In this document: positions 1-6,787 of the stretch, one piece after another
Numbering within the stretch: the first letter of the stretch is position 1
How the letters are laid out: the number at the start of each line of letters is the position of its first letter
IMG/VR virus record: IMGVR_UViG_3300010885_005715
Location: 1-24,452 of that record
Length of the DNA stretch: 24,452 nucleotides
From: a virus
Direction: 5' to 3' (one strand)
Translations under genes and position numbers: made by a program
The notes under the pieces: model-generated
Seen by the model: only the letters and a program-made list of their open reading frames with translations
Databases searched by the model: none
What the model was told of the DNA's origin: nothing

Positions 1-336
1 CTTTCCGAACTCCACGCTGTGGATGTCCCGCTTATCTTTGTAGTACAAATCATGATTACCAGGAAAGAAATAAAAGTTATCGAAAGCCTGTCCCAGTTTC
101 TCAAGGGCTCTAAGGCTATAGTCCATAGTAGTAATATTAAGACTGTTGCGATTGTGATGCCAATCGCCCATAAAGATGCCAACATCACATCTCTCCTCTT
201 TTGCTCGAGCAATATACCAATCTACGAAGTCTTCGCAGTCTTTGTTGTGTACACTACTGTTAGATTTTAGCCCAAAGTGAATGTCTGTAAAACAGGCAAC
301 TTTTTTAAACAGTTGGTGTATCGGTGGTTGGTTCAT
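1..336 (-). CDS. 47: Recombination endonuclease subunit, gp47/SbcD-like metallophosphoesterase (partial, N-terminal 112 residues)
   Basis: This is the N-terminal part of the nuclease subunit of the phage Mre11/Rad50-type complex (T4 gp46-gp47), which resects DNA ends for recombination-dependent replication. The metallophosphoesterase metal-site motifs are visible in order: D-x-H in FTDIHFG (D18, H20), GDWHHNR (D58, R63) and PGNHD (N94, H95, D96). The frame is open to base 1, so the remaining two-thirds or so of the protein lies outside the window. I chose the ATG at 336-334 because it is preceded by AGAGGA 8 nt upstream and gives a short leader before the first beta strand (KKVACFTDIH). The start lies inside the end of the gp55-like gene (32-nt overlap, different frame), which suggests translational coupling. 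T4 also has gene 55 just upstream of 47. Family assignment is secure; the exact start is likely. Confidence 0.9.
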   Translation of the reverse strand, partial: MNQPPIHQLFKKVACFTDIHFGLKSNSSVHNKDCEDFVDWYIARAKEERCDVGIFMGDWHHNRNSLNITTMDYSLRALEKLGQAFDNFYFFPGNHDLYYKDKRDIHSVEFGK

Positions 337-1168
337 TAGTTGTGTCCTCTGCATGACGTTTAAGTGCGGCCGCATGTTCTCCAGCGCCGGTACGTGAGTA
401 TGAAGGATTCATACCATTCATTTCTAAAATATCATCACGGATGTTTTGATTACGTTTTTCAATATTAATAACACGAACAAAACTGTTAGTCACTGCCGCG
501 GTAAAATAGGCAAACGGATTATCCGACTTGCTTTCGTCAAACTGTAATCCAATCTGCGTCAGTTGCAAAATAGCTTGACCCTTCATTTCGTCATTATATG
601 TGTAGCCACGAACGTTGCCGCGAGTAGCATACCTCTCACATAATTTTAACATCATTCGTGCTAAAGTTGGAGTAATTTGGCCCGCATCTTTATCAAAGTG
701 GCCCTTGTCTAATGCGCCCTTCCAGTGGCTTTTTCCAACGCAGATTAATTTTTCTGCATCTTCGTCATCAAATTTCCAATGTTGGAATGGAGGAAAATTT
801 ACTTTGTCTCTATGGTCAGCAAGACTTTTAGGATTTTTCTTACGAGTATTGTTCAAGGGAATATGATCAAAACTCATAATTCTAAAAACTAGATCTAGCT
901 TTTGAATTTTTTTGTAATCAATTTCACAATCGGCTTGTTTGACTTTTTCGCCAGCCTTTTTACGAGTCTGATAGTCTAAGTCTCCAATACGTTTGGCTCT
1001 GTTTCTTTTGGCTTCTGCTACAGTTCGTATATTGATCTTGTCAACACTTGGTAAAATAATATCATATTGATGATATTCTGGTTTGGTAAACACACAATAC
1101 GAACTTTTTGAACGGTGTATTTCTAACAACATATCTTTGTTGTTTAGGTAGTTAACTTTAGCTGTCAT
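305..1168 (-). CDS. 55: Late-transcription sigma factor, gp55-like, with a large internal insertion
   Basis: It directs host RNA polymerase to phage late promoters (TATAAATA-type). The N-terminus VNYLNNKDML (residues 5-14) matches the T4 gp55 start as I recall it (YNYVNNKELL). The sigma region-2-like core is at residues 165-245, with YATRGNVRGYTYNDEM, then FDESKSDNPFAYFTAAV, then SFVRVINIEKRNQNIRDD, against SGYTQSWKQEMI and NFDETKYKNPHAYITQA in T4. At 287 residues it is about 100 longer than T4 gp55 (185). The extra length lies mostly between residues 21 and 163, a Lys/Arg/Asp-rich stretch I do not recognise. The C-terminus (TTNEPTTDTPTV) is polar and lacks the hydrophobic sliding-clamp-binding end of T4 gp55. 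The ATG at 1168 is preceded by GGAGA about 8 nt upstream and a strong sigma-70-type promoter. It is cotranscribed with the gp47-like gene. Confidence 0.88.
   Translation of the reverse strand: MTAKVNYLNNKDMLLEIHRSKSSYCVFTKPEYHQYDIILPSVDKINIRTVAEAKRNRAKRIGDLDYQTRKKAGEKVKQADCEIDYKKIQKLDLVFRIMSFDHIPLNNTRKKNPKSLADHRDKVNFPPFQHWKFDDEDAEKLICVGKSHWKGALDKGHFDKDAGQITPTLARMMLKLCERYATRGNVRGYTYNDEMKGQAILQLTQIGLQFDESKSDNPFAYFTAAVTNSFVRVINIEKRNQNIRDDILEMNGMNPSYSRTGAGEHAAALKRHAEDTTNEPTTDTPTV
345..350 (-). promoter_or_regulatory. Ribosome binding site of the gp47-like gene, inside the gp55-like gene
   Basis: The minus strand reads AGAGGA here, 8 nt before the ATG at 336. It supports the internal start of the nuclease gene over any start after the upstream stop codon, which would lose the first beta strand with the DxH motif. 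Confidence 0.6.
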
Positions 1169-1190
1169 TAATTCATTCTCCGGATGTTAT

Positions 1191-1219
1191 ATTATAAACT
1201 ACGCACATAATAAAGTCAA
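1191..1219 (-). promoter_or_regulatory. Sigma-70-type promoter for the gp55-gp47 unit
   Basis: On the minus strand TTGACT (complement of 1214-1219) is followed after exactly 17 bp by TATAAT (complement of 1191-1196). That is 5/6 and 6/6 to the bacterial housekeeping consensus with optimal spacing. Transcription should begin near 1184, giving a leader of about 16 nt that contains the GGAGA ribosome site before the ATG at 1168. This is the expected form of an early or middle phage promoter used by unmodified host polymerase. Confidence 0.8.
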
Positions 1220-1226
1220 CTAAATA
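1220..1226 (+). promoter_or_regulatory. Putative late promoter (CTAAATA) for the baseplate operon
   Basis: CTAAATA resembles the T4 late consensus TATAAATA, the -10-like element read by gp55. It sits 26 bp before the ATG of the first structural gene, so transcription would start near 1232 and leave a leader of about 20 nt with AAAGGA (1235-1240). It directly abuts the -35 hexamer of the divergent promoter. A second weaker candidate, TATAAACT, lies at 1193-1200 on the same strand and overlaps the divergent -10. Called from motif and position only. Confidence 0.5.
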
Positions 1227-1252
1227 TTGTACCAAAAGGACAATTACTCATT

Positions 1253-2281
1253 ATGGCAATACCAGTACAAACTATCAATTCACAAATAGGCAACGCTACG
1301 GGCGCGGTAACTGCCGCTGGCAATGCGTTTTCCACTGCTAGTAATCTAGGTAGTGCAATATCATCAGCATTTACCGACGGCGGCGGCGGCGCGAACGGAG
1401 TTGCTAGTGCGATCCGAAGCATTGATTTACCTGCTGCCGGGGAAGCCATTGGCGACATCGAAAGTGCTATTGCTAGTTTTGGTGGTGATGGTAGTAACGC
1501 TAACGATTGGCGTGTACGACTAAGCCTGTCTAATTGGTCCAGCTTTAGAAGTAGTCCAGTGTTAAAACCATTAAAAGATGCAGGCGGGTTAATTTTTCCG
1601 TATACTCCTACGATTGGTATTTCTAGCGGCGCCAGCTACAGTGGAATTTCGACTGTACATACTAATTATACTTTCCAGGCTTACAAGAGTAGCGAACCTG
1701 GATCAATAAGTATTGTAGCACCGATGTATGTAGAAGATCCTGAGCAGGGTTTGTATTGGATTGCCATGGTACATTATCTTCGTTCGTTGACTAAGATGTT
1801 CAGTGGCGCAGATCCTAAGGCAGGAAATCCCCCACCGGTTATCATGTTAAATGGATATGGAAATTACGTGTTTAAAAATGTTCCAGTGGTTGTTAAAAAA
1901 ATGTCAGTATCATTAAATGCCGAATGCGATTATATCGGAGTTGAAGTGTTCGGCAGTGCCGCTGGCGAAATACAAGGAATTACTGATAGCATAGGTGGAT
2001 TATCTGATTCGCTAGGTAGCGTACTTCCAGGATTTGGCGGAGTTACGGATACAATAACAGGTGCCGTGAGTTCTATTTCAGGCGGAGTAGGACAAGTAGC
2101 TGGACTACTTGGGACCTTTGGTATCGGCGGAAAAACCAGCGGAGGTGTTACTCGAGTTCCAACTAAGAGTTCATTTACAATAGAATTGCAACCAGTTTAT
2201 AGTAGAGACAGTGTTCGTAAGTTTAGCCTAGATCGATTTGTTACAGGCGGCTACCTATCTAGTCCAACAGGATACATTTAA
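1253..2281 (+). CDS. 48: Baseplate tail-tube cap protein, gp48-like
   Basis: Probable baseplate protein at the junction with the tail tube (T4 gp48/gp54 group), on which tube polymerisation begins. The family-like core starts near residue 84 (DWRVRLSLSNW) and continues with LIFPYTPTIGISSGASYSG near 113, HYLRSLTKMFSG near 175, GNPPPVIMLNGYGNYVF near 191, and a C-terminal LQPVYSRDSVRKFSLDRF. A Gly/Ala/Ser-rich N-terminus (1-80) and a Gly-rich stretch (about 238-300) flank it. The length of 342 is close to T4 gp48 (364) and gp54 (320). The start ATG has AAAGGA 12 nt upstream. It is first in the late operon and is followed 1 nt later by gp53. The choice of gp48 over gp54 is an inference from motif memory and position. 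Confidence 0.7.
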   Translation: MAIPVQTINSQIGNATGAVTAAGNAFSTASNLGSAISSAFTDGGGGANGVASAIRSIDLPAAGEAIGDIESAIASFGGDGSNANDWRVRLSLSNWSSFRSSPVLKPLKDAGGLIFPYTPTIGISSGASYSGISTVHTNYTFQAYKSSEPGSISIVAPMYVEDPEQGLYWIAMVHYLRSLTKMFSGADPKAGNPPPVIMLNGYGNYVFKNVPVVVKKMSVSLNAECDYIGVEVFGSAAGEIQGITDSIGGLSDSLGSVLPGFGGVTDTITGAVSSISGGVGQVAGLLGTFGIGGKTSGGVTRVPTKSSFTIELQPVYSRDSVRKFSLDRFVTGGYLSSPTGYI

Positions 2282-2282
2282 T

Positions 2283-2585
2283 ATGTCATCAAATTATCAA
2301 AATACCAGTCCTTGGTTTACTACACAAGTAGTTAACGACTATCTCGATGTAATGTCTATCAGAGCAGTCAGCGCCCAGTCCGACGATTTCTTATATACAA
2401 TACAGCCACAATACACAGGTCGTCCCGACCTGCTGGCTTTTGACTTGTACGGAGATCCTAATCTATGGTGGGTGTTTACTCAACGTAATATGGATGTACT
2501 ACAAGATCCTATTTTTGATTTTGTACCAGGCACTAAAATCTATATACCAAAGAACAGCGGTCTTAAAACTGTGTTAGGAATATAA
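2283..2585 (+). CDS. 53: Baseplate wedge subunit gp53-like
   Basis: A 100-residue wedge component that joins wedge assembly to the hub in T4-like baseplates. The core DFLYTIQPQYTGRPDLLAFD then LYGDPNLWWVFTQRN, and the LysM-like end TKIYIPKNSG, are characteristic of gp53. It is about half the length of T4 gp53 (196 residues), so the N-terminal part is reduced. An upstream in-frame ATG at 2238 would add 15 residues inside the preceding gene. I prefer 2283 because AGGA lies 10 nt before it and the start then falls 1 nt after the upstream stop, the spacing seen elsewhere in this operon. Confidence 0.85.
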   Translation: MSSNYQNTSPWFTTQVVNDYLDVMSIRAVSAQSDDFLYTIQPQYTGRPDLLAFDLYGDPNLWWVFTQRNMDVLQDPIFDFVPGTKIYIPKNSGLKTVLGI

Positions 2586-2586
2586 C

Positions 2587-4869
2587 ATGTCACTGCCCTC
2601 AATTGATACATCACAGCTTGGTAAAGCAACTAATTTAGTTGACCAGATCGGAAACGTTGGCGGAATATCTGGAGCAACTAGTGCCATCACAGATGCGTTT
2701 GGCAGCATAGGAAAATTCTTTAAAACGTTGTCAGGAACTAAATTACCTTTAAAGAATCCATTGTTTGCCTACGCTACATATGACTATGTTATAGGACTAG
2801 GGGCGTTGACTCAAGCTGAAATTAACGACCCAGATAAAACTTATAGGGCCGGAAAAACTCCGTTACTAATTTGTAAAAGTGCAAATGCAGATCCAAATAA
2901 TCGAGTTAAGACTACTTTTGGTAAGTTTGATTTCTTCATCAATAATCTAAAACTTAGCAGCCTAATTGGGTTTGCTTCCGCTAGTAGTCCTGGTTCTACT
3001 ATAATAACATTTGATATAACTGAGCCATACAGTATGGGCATGTTTTTCATAGCATGCCAAACTGCTGCCGATAAGTTGGGGTTTTCCAACTGGCGAGAAG
3101 CTCCGTATGTACTTACTATTGATTTCCGAGGCAACAAGGAAAACGGTTCAATGGCAAATATTCCAGGAACAAAACGATTTATTCCTTTTATGTTTGCAGA
3201 CATCAGCATGACCGCAGATGCAAATGGATCTAAATATACTTGCAAGGCCATTTCCTGGGGCGGCGGCGCAGTCACTGATGCAGTTGCTAATTTTAAAACT
3301 GATATAACAGCCGAAGGTAAGACTGTACAAGAAGTTTTACAAACCGGTATAAACAGCCTTCAAGCCGGTATGAATAAAAAATTACGAGAAATAGCCGCTC
3401 AACAAAATCTAGAAACTCCAGACGAAGTATTGATTTTGTTTCCAAACGAACTTGCTTCAGAAACAGGTGATGTAGAAGCTGGAACAACAAACGGCACAGT
3501 AATTAATCCAACAGCCGATCCTATCAGTATTAATGATTATAAATCTACATATAAAACTTTAGGAGTTTCTCGTAGCGATACTACTAGATCTCTAGTGCAA
3601 AGTGTTGGTGCTATCAATGCTATCGGAGCTTCTGCTATGAAAGTAGGAAAACCAGATGCTCCACAGAGTAAAGATCAGAACGTTTATAATGCAGAGATTG
3701 ATCACTTTATGAGATCAAAAAATACAGTTAACTCTAGTACTAACAGTTTCACGTTTCCGCAAGATACCAGTGTGATGGCCGCTATTGATGCTATCCTACT
3801 AAAAACTGCATATGCAGATACGACTCTACAAGCAAGTAACATAGACAGCAAAGGCCAACGGAATTGGTGGTTAATTATTCCTCAAGAATATATTATAAGT
3901 TCAAAGGATAACACTAATACTGGATCTAGAGCAAAGCTCCGTGTGTATAAGGTAGTCCCGTATAAGACACATGTAAGCAAGCTAATGGCTGCTGGCGGTA
4001 AGGCTCCGGGATTTGAAAATCTCAACAACGAAGCAGTAAAAGAATACAATTATATGTTTACCGGAAAAAACATAGATATCATAGATTGGAAACTTAAATT
4101 TGATATGAGTTTTACCTCTGAGTTACCAGTGGCACCAGCTTACCAGTCAACTGATACAAAGTTAGCAGCCAGCGACGGCGATGGTTCTAAAAAACCCGAG
4201 ATAGTTAATCCGTTAGGAGAATCTAGCCCAGCCGATACGACACCCGGGGTACAAAATCCAGTAGTTTCATTTGTTAGAACTTTAACTAATACTGACTTAC
4301 GTGGCGGCGGCGGTAGTGATACTCAAGCAACCCGAGCCGCAAGAGTGTGGCATGATGCTGTGACTAAAGGTATGGAAATGCAGGCATTGCGAATGAAAAT
4401 TATCGGAGATCCGTACTACATTGCTCAAAGCGGTTTAGGGAATTATCACAGTGCGCCTACCCAGTTTCAAAATTTAAGCAGTGACGGTTCAGTCAATTGG
4501 GCCAGCGGCGAAGTTGATATTCGCGTTAACTACAGAAGTCCTATCGATATTAATCAGGGTACTGGATTATATAATTTTGGTTCAAAAAATTTTAAAGATC
4601 CTGAAACTGGAAAAAGTCAATCAGTTACGCAATTTAGTGGATTATATCAATTAATTCACGTTGACAGTTATTTTAAAGACGGACAATTTACACAAGACTT
4701 AAAGGCACTGCGCAGACCTATGCAAGAATCAACTAAAGCACCAACAACACCATTTTCAACAAATGTGGATGCACCACCGGCAAAAACTACTACTGCTACC
4801 ACTACTACTGTACCTGTTACTACTAGTAGCGAAAATACTGCTAGTGCCGATCTAGGGTGGGTTGACTAA
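2587..4869 (+). CDS. Large virion structural protein, probably baseplate-hub associated (possible gp27 role)
   Basis: A 760-residue protein between gp53 and the gp5-like spike. I recognise it as a structural protein of T4-like phages but not as a named T4 protein. Visible parts are a Gly/Ser-rich start (1-55), an N-terminal domain (about 57-225) with NPLFAYATYDYVIGLGAL, FFINNLKLSSLIGF, TFDITEPYSMGMFF and IPFMFADISM, a middle domain (about 415-515) with NWWLIIPQEYI and VYKVVPYKTH, and a C-terminal domain (about 590-720) with MKIIGDPYYIAQSG, then FSGLYQLIHVDSYFKDGQF. The F-D-I-x-E-P-Y pattern and the Y-x-L-x-x-V-x-x-x-F-x-x-G-x-F-x-Q pattern recall tail-hub proteins of contractile tails, and gp27 partners gp5 in T4. 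The hub role is inferred. AGGA lies 7 nt before the ATG. The end is a Thr/Ser-rich tail. Confidence 0.65.
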   Translation: MSLPSIDTSQLGKATNLVDQIGNVGGISGATSAITDAFGSIGKFFKTLSGTKLPLKNPLFAYATYDYVIGLGALTQAEINDPDKTYRAGKTPLLICKSANADPNNRVKTTFGKFDFFINNLKLSSLIGFASASSPGSTIITFDITEPYSMGMFFIACQTAADKLGFSNWREAPYVLTIDFRGNKENGSMANIPGTKRFIPFMFADISMTADANGSKYTCKAISWGGGAVTDAVANFKTDITAEGKTVQEVLQTGINSLQAGMNKKLREIAAQQNLETPDEVLILFPNELASETGDVEAGTTNGTVINPTADPISINDYKSTYKTLGVSRSDTTRSLVQSVGAINAIGASAMKVGKPDAPQSKDQNVYNAEIDHFMRSKNTVNSSTNSFTFPQDTSVMAAIDAILLKTAYADTTLQASNIDSKGQRNWWLIIPQEYIISSKDNTNTGSRAKLRVYKVVPYKTHVSKLMAAGGKAPGFENLNNEAVKEYNYMFTGKNIDIIDWKLKFDMSFTSELPVAPAYQSTDTKLAASDGDGSKKPEIVNPLGESSPADTTPGVQNPVVSFVRTLTNTDLRGGGGSDTQATRAARVWHDAVTKGMEMQALRMKIIGDPYYIAQSGLGNYHSAPTQFQNLSSDGSVNWASGEVDIRVNYRSPIDINQGTGLYNFGSKNFKDPETGKSQSVTQFSGLYQLIHVDSYFKDGQFTQDLKALRRPMQESTKAPTTPFSTNVDAPPAKTTTATTTTVPVTTSSENTASADLGWVD
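4786..4845 (+). repeat. ACT-rich low-complexity tract coding a Thr/Ser-rich tail
   Basis: Repeated ACT/ACC codons give TTTATTTTVPVTTSS and the following residues (about 734-753) at the C-terminus of the 760-residue structural protein. It reads as a flexible linker or disordered tail. The trinucleotide run may vary in length between relatives. Confidence 0.6.
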
Positions 4870-4870
4870 T

Positions 4871-6298
4871 ATGGCAACAACAGGACAAAACTTTCAAAGC
4901 TCGACAACACCGGCAGCTCTAGACGCCGGCCCGTTCTTAGCTAGAGTAGTCAGCCACCAAGATTCTAGCTTTATGGGAACTCTGCAGGTTGAATTAATGC
5001 GCCCTATAGGAAATAGTACCAGTAGTACTGAATTGCGTACAGTTAGTTATCTAAGTCCGTTTTACGGAGTTACGTCTGCAAAGTTTCTTAGAGAAGGCGA
5101 CAATAATTATAACAATACTCAGAAGAGTTATGGCATGTGGATGGTACCACCGGATGTGGGAACTACTGTAATGGTAATTTTTATTCAAGGTGATGTTAAG
5201 CGTGGTTTTTGGATAGGATGTGTTCCGGATGAAAATATGAACTTTATGGTTCCGGGTATTGCATCTACCGCTGCCGTAGTTGATGGGGTAGTACCGCAAG
5301 GATGGCGATCTCCCGTTGCAGAATATAATAAAAAATTAAATAATACTAATGCCGAACCTACAACTTATCTAAAACCTAGCCACTCAGGCCAGTTCTCTAA
5401 TTTATTAGTCCAAGGACTTGCTCAAGATGACACACGCGGTCTAACCTCTAGCAGTTCTCGAAGAGAAGCTCCTAGTATGGTGTTTGGTATTAGTACACCC
5501 GGACCAGTCGATAAAAATCCTAATGCTCCTAAAGGTCCAATTGGCCCTGGTGATAAAGAATCACAAGTACAGAATGCATTTATCAGTAGATTAGGAGGAT
5601 CAACTTTTGTAATGGACGATGGTGATTCTGCATTTCTTCGTAAGACATTTGCTGATGAAGGTCCTCCTGAGTATGCCGCTATAGAACAAAATGAAACCGG
5701 CGGCAATGTTAATATACCACACAATGAACTCGTACGAATCCGTACTAGAACAGGTCATCAAATTCTTTTACACAACAGTGAAGATTTGATTTACATCGGA
5801 AACGCCAAAGGAACGACTTGGATAGAGTTAACTAGCAACGGTAAGATAGACATCTATGCTGAAGATAGTATAAGTGTACACAGTGAAAATGATATTAATT
5901 TTACAGCCGATCGAGACATTAATTTTACAGCTGGCCGCCTTGCCGGCAACGGCCTCCCTGCAAGCGTGGGTAACATTAATTTTAATTCAACAGGTGCAAA
6001 CAACCTAACAGCGGCAGGAGCCACTAACATTAGAAGCGGTGGAAATCACGTTGAAACTGCGGCAAACATCCATATGAACGGACCAGCCGCTGCCACTGCG
6101 TTAAAAGCATCAAGGATACCCCAACACGAGCCATGGGCCGGCCACGAGCATCTAAATCCAACAGCACATACTCCAGCTAGAACCAGGGCAGTGGCTAATC
6201 CTATCGCACCCACAGCAACCTATTGGAAAAAATATACAACAAGTATCGATACTTTTAGGAGGGATCCACCTCCTGAACAACCAGGACCAAATCAATAA
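4871..6298 (+). CDS. 5: Baseplate central spike, gp5/VgrG-like, without a lysozyme domain
   Basis: Forms the trimeric puncturing needle below the hub. An N-terminal OB-fold-like domain (about 15-115) includes FLARVVSHQDSSFMGTLQVE, MWMVPPDVGTTVMVIFIQGD and RGFWIGCVPDE, which fits the gp5/VgrG OB domain. The C-terminal part (about 270-405) has the VgrG/gp5C beta-helix look, with alternating short strands such as RIRTRTGHQILLHNSEDLIY, IELTSNGKIDIYAEDSISV and repeated DINFTADRDINFTA. Between them (about 115-265) is a Gly/Pro/Ser-rich stretch with no recognisable GH24 lysozyme catalytic region; T4 gp5 is 575 residues with one. A His-rich end (HEPWAGHEHLNPTAH, from 419) follows. I start at ATG 4871, 1 nt after the upstream stop; the in-frame TTG at 4862 overlaps the upstream gene and adds only three residues. 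Confidence 0.8.
   Translation: MATTGQNFQSSTTPAALDAGPFLARVVSHQDSSFMGTLQVELMRPIGNSTSSTELRTVSYLSPFYGVTSAKFLREGDNNYNNTQKSYGMWMVPPDVGTTVMVIFIQGDVKRGFWIGCVPDENMNFMVPGIASTAAVVDGVVPQGWRSPVAEYNKKLNNTNAEPTTYLKPSHSGQFSNLLVQGLAQDDTRGLTSSSSRREAPSMVFGISTPGPVDKNPNAPKGPIGPGDKESQVQNAFISRLGGSTFVMDDGDSAFLRKTFADEGPPEYAAIEQNETGGNVNIPHNELVRIRTRTGHQILLHNSEDLIYIGNAKGTTWIELTSNGKIDIYAEDSISVHSENDINFTADRDINFTAGRLAGNGLPASVGNINFNSTGANNLTAAGATNIRSGGNHVETAANIHMNGPAAATALKASRIPQHEPWAGHEHLNPTAHTPARTRAVANPIAPTATYWKKYTTSIDTFRRDPPPEQPGPNQ
6257..6274 (+). other. Short inverted repeat containing a perfect Shine-Dalgarno core
   Basis: AGGAGG (6257-6262) and CCTCCT (6269-6274) can pair as a 6-bp stem with a 6-nt loop in the mRNA, inside the end of the gp5-like gene (coding RRDPP) and 23 nt before the gp25 start. 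The AGGAGG is too far from the ATG at 6298 to serve it directly; AGGA at 6283-6286 is better placed (11 nt). The stem may only reflect coding. Confidence 0.35.
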
Positions 6299-6741
6299 TG
6301 AGCTCAAACTCTAATTTATACAATAAAATAACACTTCCGGCAACAAGCCAACCTGATAATATTGGTCCTAAGATGTATAAGGGATTTAGTAGTATCAACA
6401 CTTCTACTGAGAATTATAATCTGTTTGATTTTGAATTAATCAAACAAGACATACTTAATCACTTTAACACTAGACAGGGAGAGCGCCTAATGAATCCTAT
6501 GTTCGGATGTGTTATATGGGATTTGCTGTTTGAGCCGCTGACGGAAGATATTAAAGGCTTAATATTGGACAATGTCAACACTATCATTAATTATGACCCA
6601 AGAGTTAAAGCAGAAAGTGTGATAGTTACTGGGTATGGTCAGGGAATACAAATACAATGTACTTTAAAATTTGTTCCTTATAACATCCAGCAAAGTTTGC
6701 AATTAAATTTTGATCAAGCTAATGGGCTATTAGTGAATTAA
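6298..6741 (+). CDS. 25: Baseplate wedge subunit gp25-like
   Basis: A 147-residue member of the GPW/gp25 family (T4 gp25 is 132), which sits in the inner wedge core and links the sheath initiation site to gp6 and gp53. The family core is at about 40-100: NLFDFELIKQDILNHFNTRQ, GERLMNPMFGCVIWDLLFEP, LTEDIKGLILDNVNTII and DPRVKAESVIV. The ATG shares its A with the TAA stop of the spike gene (1-nt overlap), so translation is probably coupled. It ends in TAA, 46 bp before gp6, the only real gap in the operon. Confidence 0.92.
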   Translation: MSSNSNLYNKITLPATSQPDNIGPKMYKGFSSINTSTENYNLFDFELIKQDILNHFNTRQGERLMNPMFGCVIWDLLFEPLTEDIKGLILDNVNTIINYDPRVKAESVIVTGYGQGIQIQCTLKFVPYNIQQSLQLNFDQANGLLVN

Positions 6742-6761
6742 CTACACACATTACTTAAAAA

Positions 6762-6769
6762 AATAAATA
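6762..6769 (+). promoter_or_regulatory. Putative late promoter (AATAAATA) before gp6
   Basis: AATAAATA differs from the T4 late consensus TATAAATA in one base and lies in the 46-bp gap between gp25 and gp6. The predicted start near 6775 would leave a leader of about 13 nt with only a weak ribosome site (ACGGG). It could boost gp6 and the giant gene separately from the upstream operon. The sequence around it is A-rich, so a chance match is possible. Confidence 0.45.
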
Positions 6770-6787
6770 CAAAATACGGGATAAAAC

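Noticed and set aside
19-270. Plus-strand frame of 83 codons
   Set aside because: It lies opposite the gp47-like gene, whose metallophosphoesterase motifs are clear on the minus strand, and its own product has no recognisable feature.
1379-1393. GGC triplet run as a repeat element
   Set aside because: It is a short Gly-rich coding stretch inside the gp48-like gene; similar runs at other Gly codon clusters show no repeat structure beyond coding.
2238-2282. Upstream ATG for the gp53-like gene
   Set aside because: It would add 15 residues overlapping the end of the gp48-like gene. The ATG at 2283 has a spaced AGGA and fits the 1-nt spacing of the operon.
2841-3275. Minus-strand frame of 144 codons
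   Set aside because: It is fully antisense to the N-terminal domain of the 760-residue structural protein, and the product has no family motif.
4862-4870. TTG start for the spike gene
   Set aside because: It overlaps the upstream stop and adds only MTN; the ATG at 4871 is the simpler start.
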